Of a stretch of 45,595 bases of DNA, positions 43,983 to 45,595 are shown piece by piece. Made by a program: the position numbers and the translations under genes. The DNA is from Natronobacillus azotifigens (lineage in GTDB: Bacteria > Bacillota > Bacilli > Bacillales > Amphibacillaceae): NCBI RefSeq assembly GCF_026805325.1, contig NZ_JAPRAT010000032.1, positions 1-45,595 on the forward strand. Direction: 5' to 3'. Within the stretch, counting starts at the first letter, position 1, and each line of letters begins with the position of its first letter. The notes below the pieces were generated by a model, which worked only from the letters and a program-made list of their open reading frames with translations, was not told the origin of the DNA and made no database searches.

Positions 43983-44366
43983 ATATTCCTAAATCTGAAT
44001 CTAGTAGGATATCAATTCTGTGACAGTTGCTCTTCATCCATTGCCCAACATTACTTTCATCAATACCCTTTCCTTTCCTTTCATTGTTTTATCTTGTAAA
44101 AGTCGAAGCTGCTAATGTGCTTCTTGTTGATTTAGGACGATAATGTGGAGTTGCAAATCTAGCGTTGCTTTTTGGCCTGCTTTTCCGGTTTTAAGAAACT
44201 TCCTAGTATACCAAAACGTATTGCCCCCACTCAACTAATTTGGGAGCTTCTTTGGTTGGTGAGGTAAACTTCTATCTATTATTCTGTATTTTTCTTTTCC
44301 TATAGGCTTTCCTATAAACCAAGTTCAATCTTTAATGGCCTTGTCAAATTCGTCAACTAGATTCAT
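43983..44366 (-). pseudogene. Decayed gene, possibly GIY-YIG-like, cut off by the repeat
   Basis: An ATG at 44366 with a GGAGG site opens MNLVDEFDKAIKD, then a stop. In the following frames readable blocks continue: EKYRIIDRSLPHQPKKLPN, then VEWGQYVLVY, LKTGKAG, SNARFATPHYRPKSTRSTLA, and GIDESNVGQWMKSNCHRID followed by ILLDSD. At least three stops and frameshifts separate them; for example one C is missing between KAG and SNAR. The block order (LPH-P-KLP, GKAG--SNARF--HY-PKS--STLA, a W-K-NCHRIDILLDS end) recalls a family of small proteins with a GIY-YIG-type fold; this is from memory and uncertain. The expected C-terminus is replaced by the repeat. Confidence 0.5.
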
Positions 44367-44490
44367 AGTCAACCTCCTCGTTAAGCAAGCTCTATCTATA
44401 ATATACAACAAGAGTAAAGTTATAAAACAAACGGATAATCTCATTTTCATTCCTACAAGCAGCTTTAGATACAATTATAGTAGTCGAAAA

Positions 44491-44539
44491 AGAGCCAACC
44501 CCTCCCCATGAACATTCGTCCACAAAGATGGCTGACCCT
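44491..44539 (-). repeat. Short dispersed palindromic repeat, copy B, possible terminator
   Basis: The minus strand reads GGGTCAGCC, GTGGACGAATGTTCA, GGGGAGGGG and TGGCTCTTTTT. It shares blocks with 42133-42177. AGCCA/TGGCT pairing followed by TTTTT, a few bases after the GTPase stop codon, may serve as its terminator. Confidence 0.45.
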
Positions 44540-44545
44540 AATCAA

Positions 44546-45550
44546 TTATACTTCCGCTTTGTTTTTCTTCATAAAATTCTTCGATAATGTTTTTATTAAT
44601 TCCGCATCAATTTCGATGTCTTTTTCATACGCGTATTTCATCGAGTAACCTAAGGCCATTGTTAAGCTCCCTGCAATTCCAGCACCTGCAATGGAGCCTG
44701 CTCCAGGGATCAATTTGACAGCTTGTCTAAAGATACTTTTGCCGATATTACCTGTTACTGCAGCTATCGCCAATTCTTTTGCTTTCCCTTTAGACAAAGG
44801 TTTTTCGTATAAGGTTGCTAACTTTACCATTAGCCCTACTTGTATAGATGTGATGGGAACGATATCTGATCCAGGTATTGGAGTTACTCCGACAGCACCT
44901 GCAGATGTTGCTGCACTTAGGATCCACTTGTTCGCAATCGGTGACTTTTCTTTCACATGTTTCGCGAATAAGATGTCCTTACCTTTACGTTCTAAAAAAC
45001 TCATTATTTCATATCTTAACTTGTCTATGTTTTCACCAGTTTTTGATGAAATTGGCACGACCTTAAATTTATTATCTGTATTGTCTTTAACAAATTTCAC
45101 GAGGTTAGGGATATCTTCGGCAGCATCAATTTTATTCAACACAAAGATAATTTCTTTGTTCACTTTACTAATCGTTTTAAAATGTTTTCTTTCCCCTTCA
45201 GAAAAAACGGTACCTGCGGCATTAAGAAAAAACAGAATCACGTCTGCTTCCTTATAGAACTTCAACGTTTCCTCTGAATTTTCCGTATGAATATCATCTA
45301 AACCAGGTGTATCTGCGAAAATGATTTTATCCTTGTATTTATATTTCTCAACAATTACGGTTTCCCCAGGTTGAGCCCCCACTTTCGCGACCTCATCCCC
45401 GATTAATTGATTGATCGTCGATGATTTACCTGCATTTACATCTCCAATCATCGCAAACAGTATTTCCTTATCTAATTGTTGATTAACCTGATTCATTGCA
45501 TCATCAAAACTTCTATCAAAACCTTCTCCACTAAACTCATACTCCTCCAA
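44546..45550 (-). CDS. GTPase with C-terminal DUF697-like domain
   Basis: A P-loop GTPase of about 334 residues. G1 is GDVNAGKSS, G3 is DTPGLDD, G4 is NKID and G5 is SSKTGEN, spread over roughly residues 35-190 in the Era/dynamin-like order. A hydrophobic, Gly/Ala-rich C-terminal region (SAGAVGVTPIPGSDIVPITSIQ, then GAGSIAGAGIAGSL) resembles DUF697 and probably contacts the membrane. The open frame begins with a GTG at 45577 without a binding site; GGAAGGAG precedes a TTG at 45550, taken as the start. The function of such proteins in Bacillus is not settled; membrane or stress roles are suggested for relatives. Confidence 0.82.
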   Translation of the reverse strand: MEEYEFSGEGFDRSFDDAMNQVNQQLDKEILFAMIGDVNAGKSSTINQLIGDEVAKVGAQPGETVIVEKYKYKDKIIFADTPGLDDIHTENSEETLKFYKEADVILFFLNAAGTVFSEGERKHFKTISKVNKEIIFVLNKIDAAEDIPNLVKFVKDNTDNKFKVVPISSKTGENIDKLRYEIMSFLERKGKDILFAKHVKEKSPIANKWILSAATSAGAVGVTPIPGSDIVPITSIQVGLMVKLATLYEKPLSKGKAKELAIAAVTGNIGKSIFRQAVKLIPGAGSIAGAGIAGSLTMALGYSMKYAYEKDIEIDAELIKTLSKNFMKKNKAEV

Positions 45551-45595
45551 ACCAAATACGCTCCTTCCACTGACCACAATTTTTTTCTACTAATA

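Noticed and set aside
44691..45257. Plus-strand open frame of 188 codons opposite the GTPase gene
   Set aside because: It is the antisense of well-conserved GTPase motifs, with no ribosome binding site and low-complexity hydrophobic composition.

Overview
The window comes from a low-GC Gram-positive bacterium of the Bacillaceae. The evidence is strong AGGAGG-type ribosome binding sites, frequent TTG/GTG starts, CcpA-type cre boxes, YesM/YesN two-component proteins, DUF624 (YesL) proteins and a LPxTx surface anchor. The very acidic lipoproteins and surface domains fit a haloalkaliphilic Bacillus relative; that is an inference. No rRNA, tRNA, CRISPR array or intact transposase gene was seen. 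Most of the window is a plant cell-wall polysaccharide region, followed by about 9 kb of unrelated genes.

Region 1 (1-10.8 kb, minus strand) is a glucuronoxylan operon read from right to left: an aldouronic-acid-type ABC importer (binding protein and two permeases, no ATPase), GH67 alpha-glucuronidase, mannonate dehydratase, a short-chain mannonate oxidoreductase, intracellular GH10 xylanase and glucuronate isomerase. Imported methylglucuronoxylo-oligosaccharides would be stripped of glucuronate and cut inside the cell, and glucuronate would be turned into 2-keto-3-deoxygluconate. Region 2 (11.2-19.8 kb) is a sensor operon (small membrane protein, miniature binding-protein-like lipoprotein, DUF624 protein, YesM-type kinase), a divergent operon for xylo-oligosaccharide trimming (remnant of a GH39 beta-xylosidase, GH8 reducing-end xylanase, GH43 beta-xylosidase), and the YesN-type response regulator beyond it.

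Region 3 (20.2-22.3 kb) is a chemoreceptor whose promoter looks sigma-D dependent, with a cre box filling its spacer. Region 4 (22.4-36.1 kb, minus strand) is a beta-glucan locus: LacI regulator, secreted GH16 lichenase with a CBM6-like domain, large wall-anchored GH16 laminarinase, second LacI regulator, second DUF624 protein, a second ATPase-less ABC importer and an intracellular GH1 beta-glucosidase. Surface glucanases would release oligosaccharides for import and cleavage to glucose. Cre boxes near nearly every promoter point to glucose repression of the whole region.

Region 5 (36.2-45.6 kb) holds an unknown lipoprotein, a Sel1-repeat protein, gluconokinase, an amidase, small membrane proteins, decayed genes and a DUF697-type GTPase. 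The most unusual element is a 182-bp, strongly folded repeat with two full copies (17877-18058, 43800-43981) and one eroded half copy (30771-30857). In two of the three places its first bases contain the stop codon of the preceding gene, and a third copy cuts off a decayed gene.
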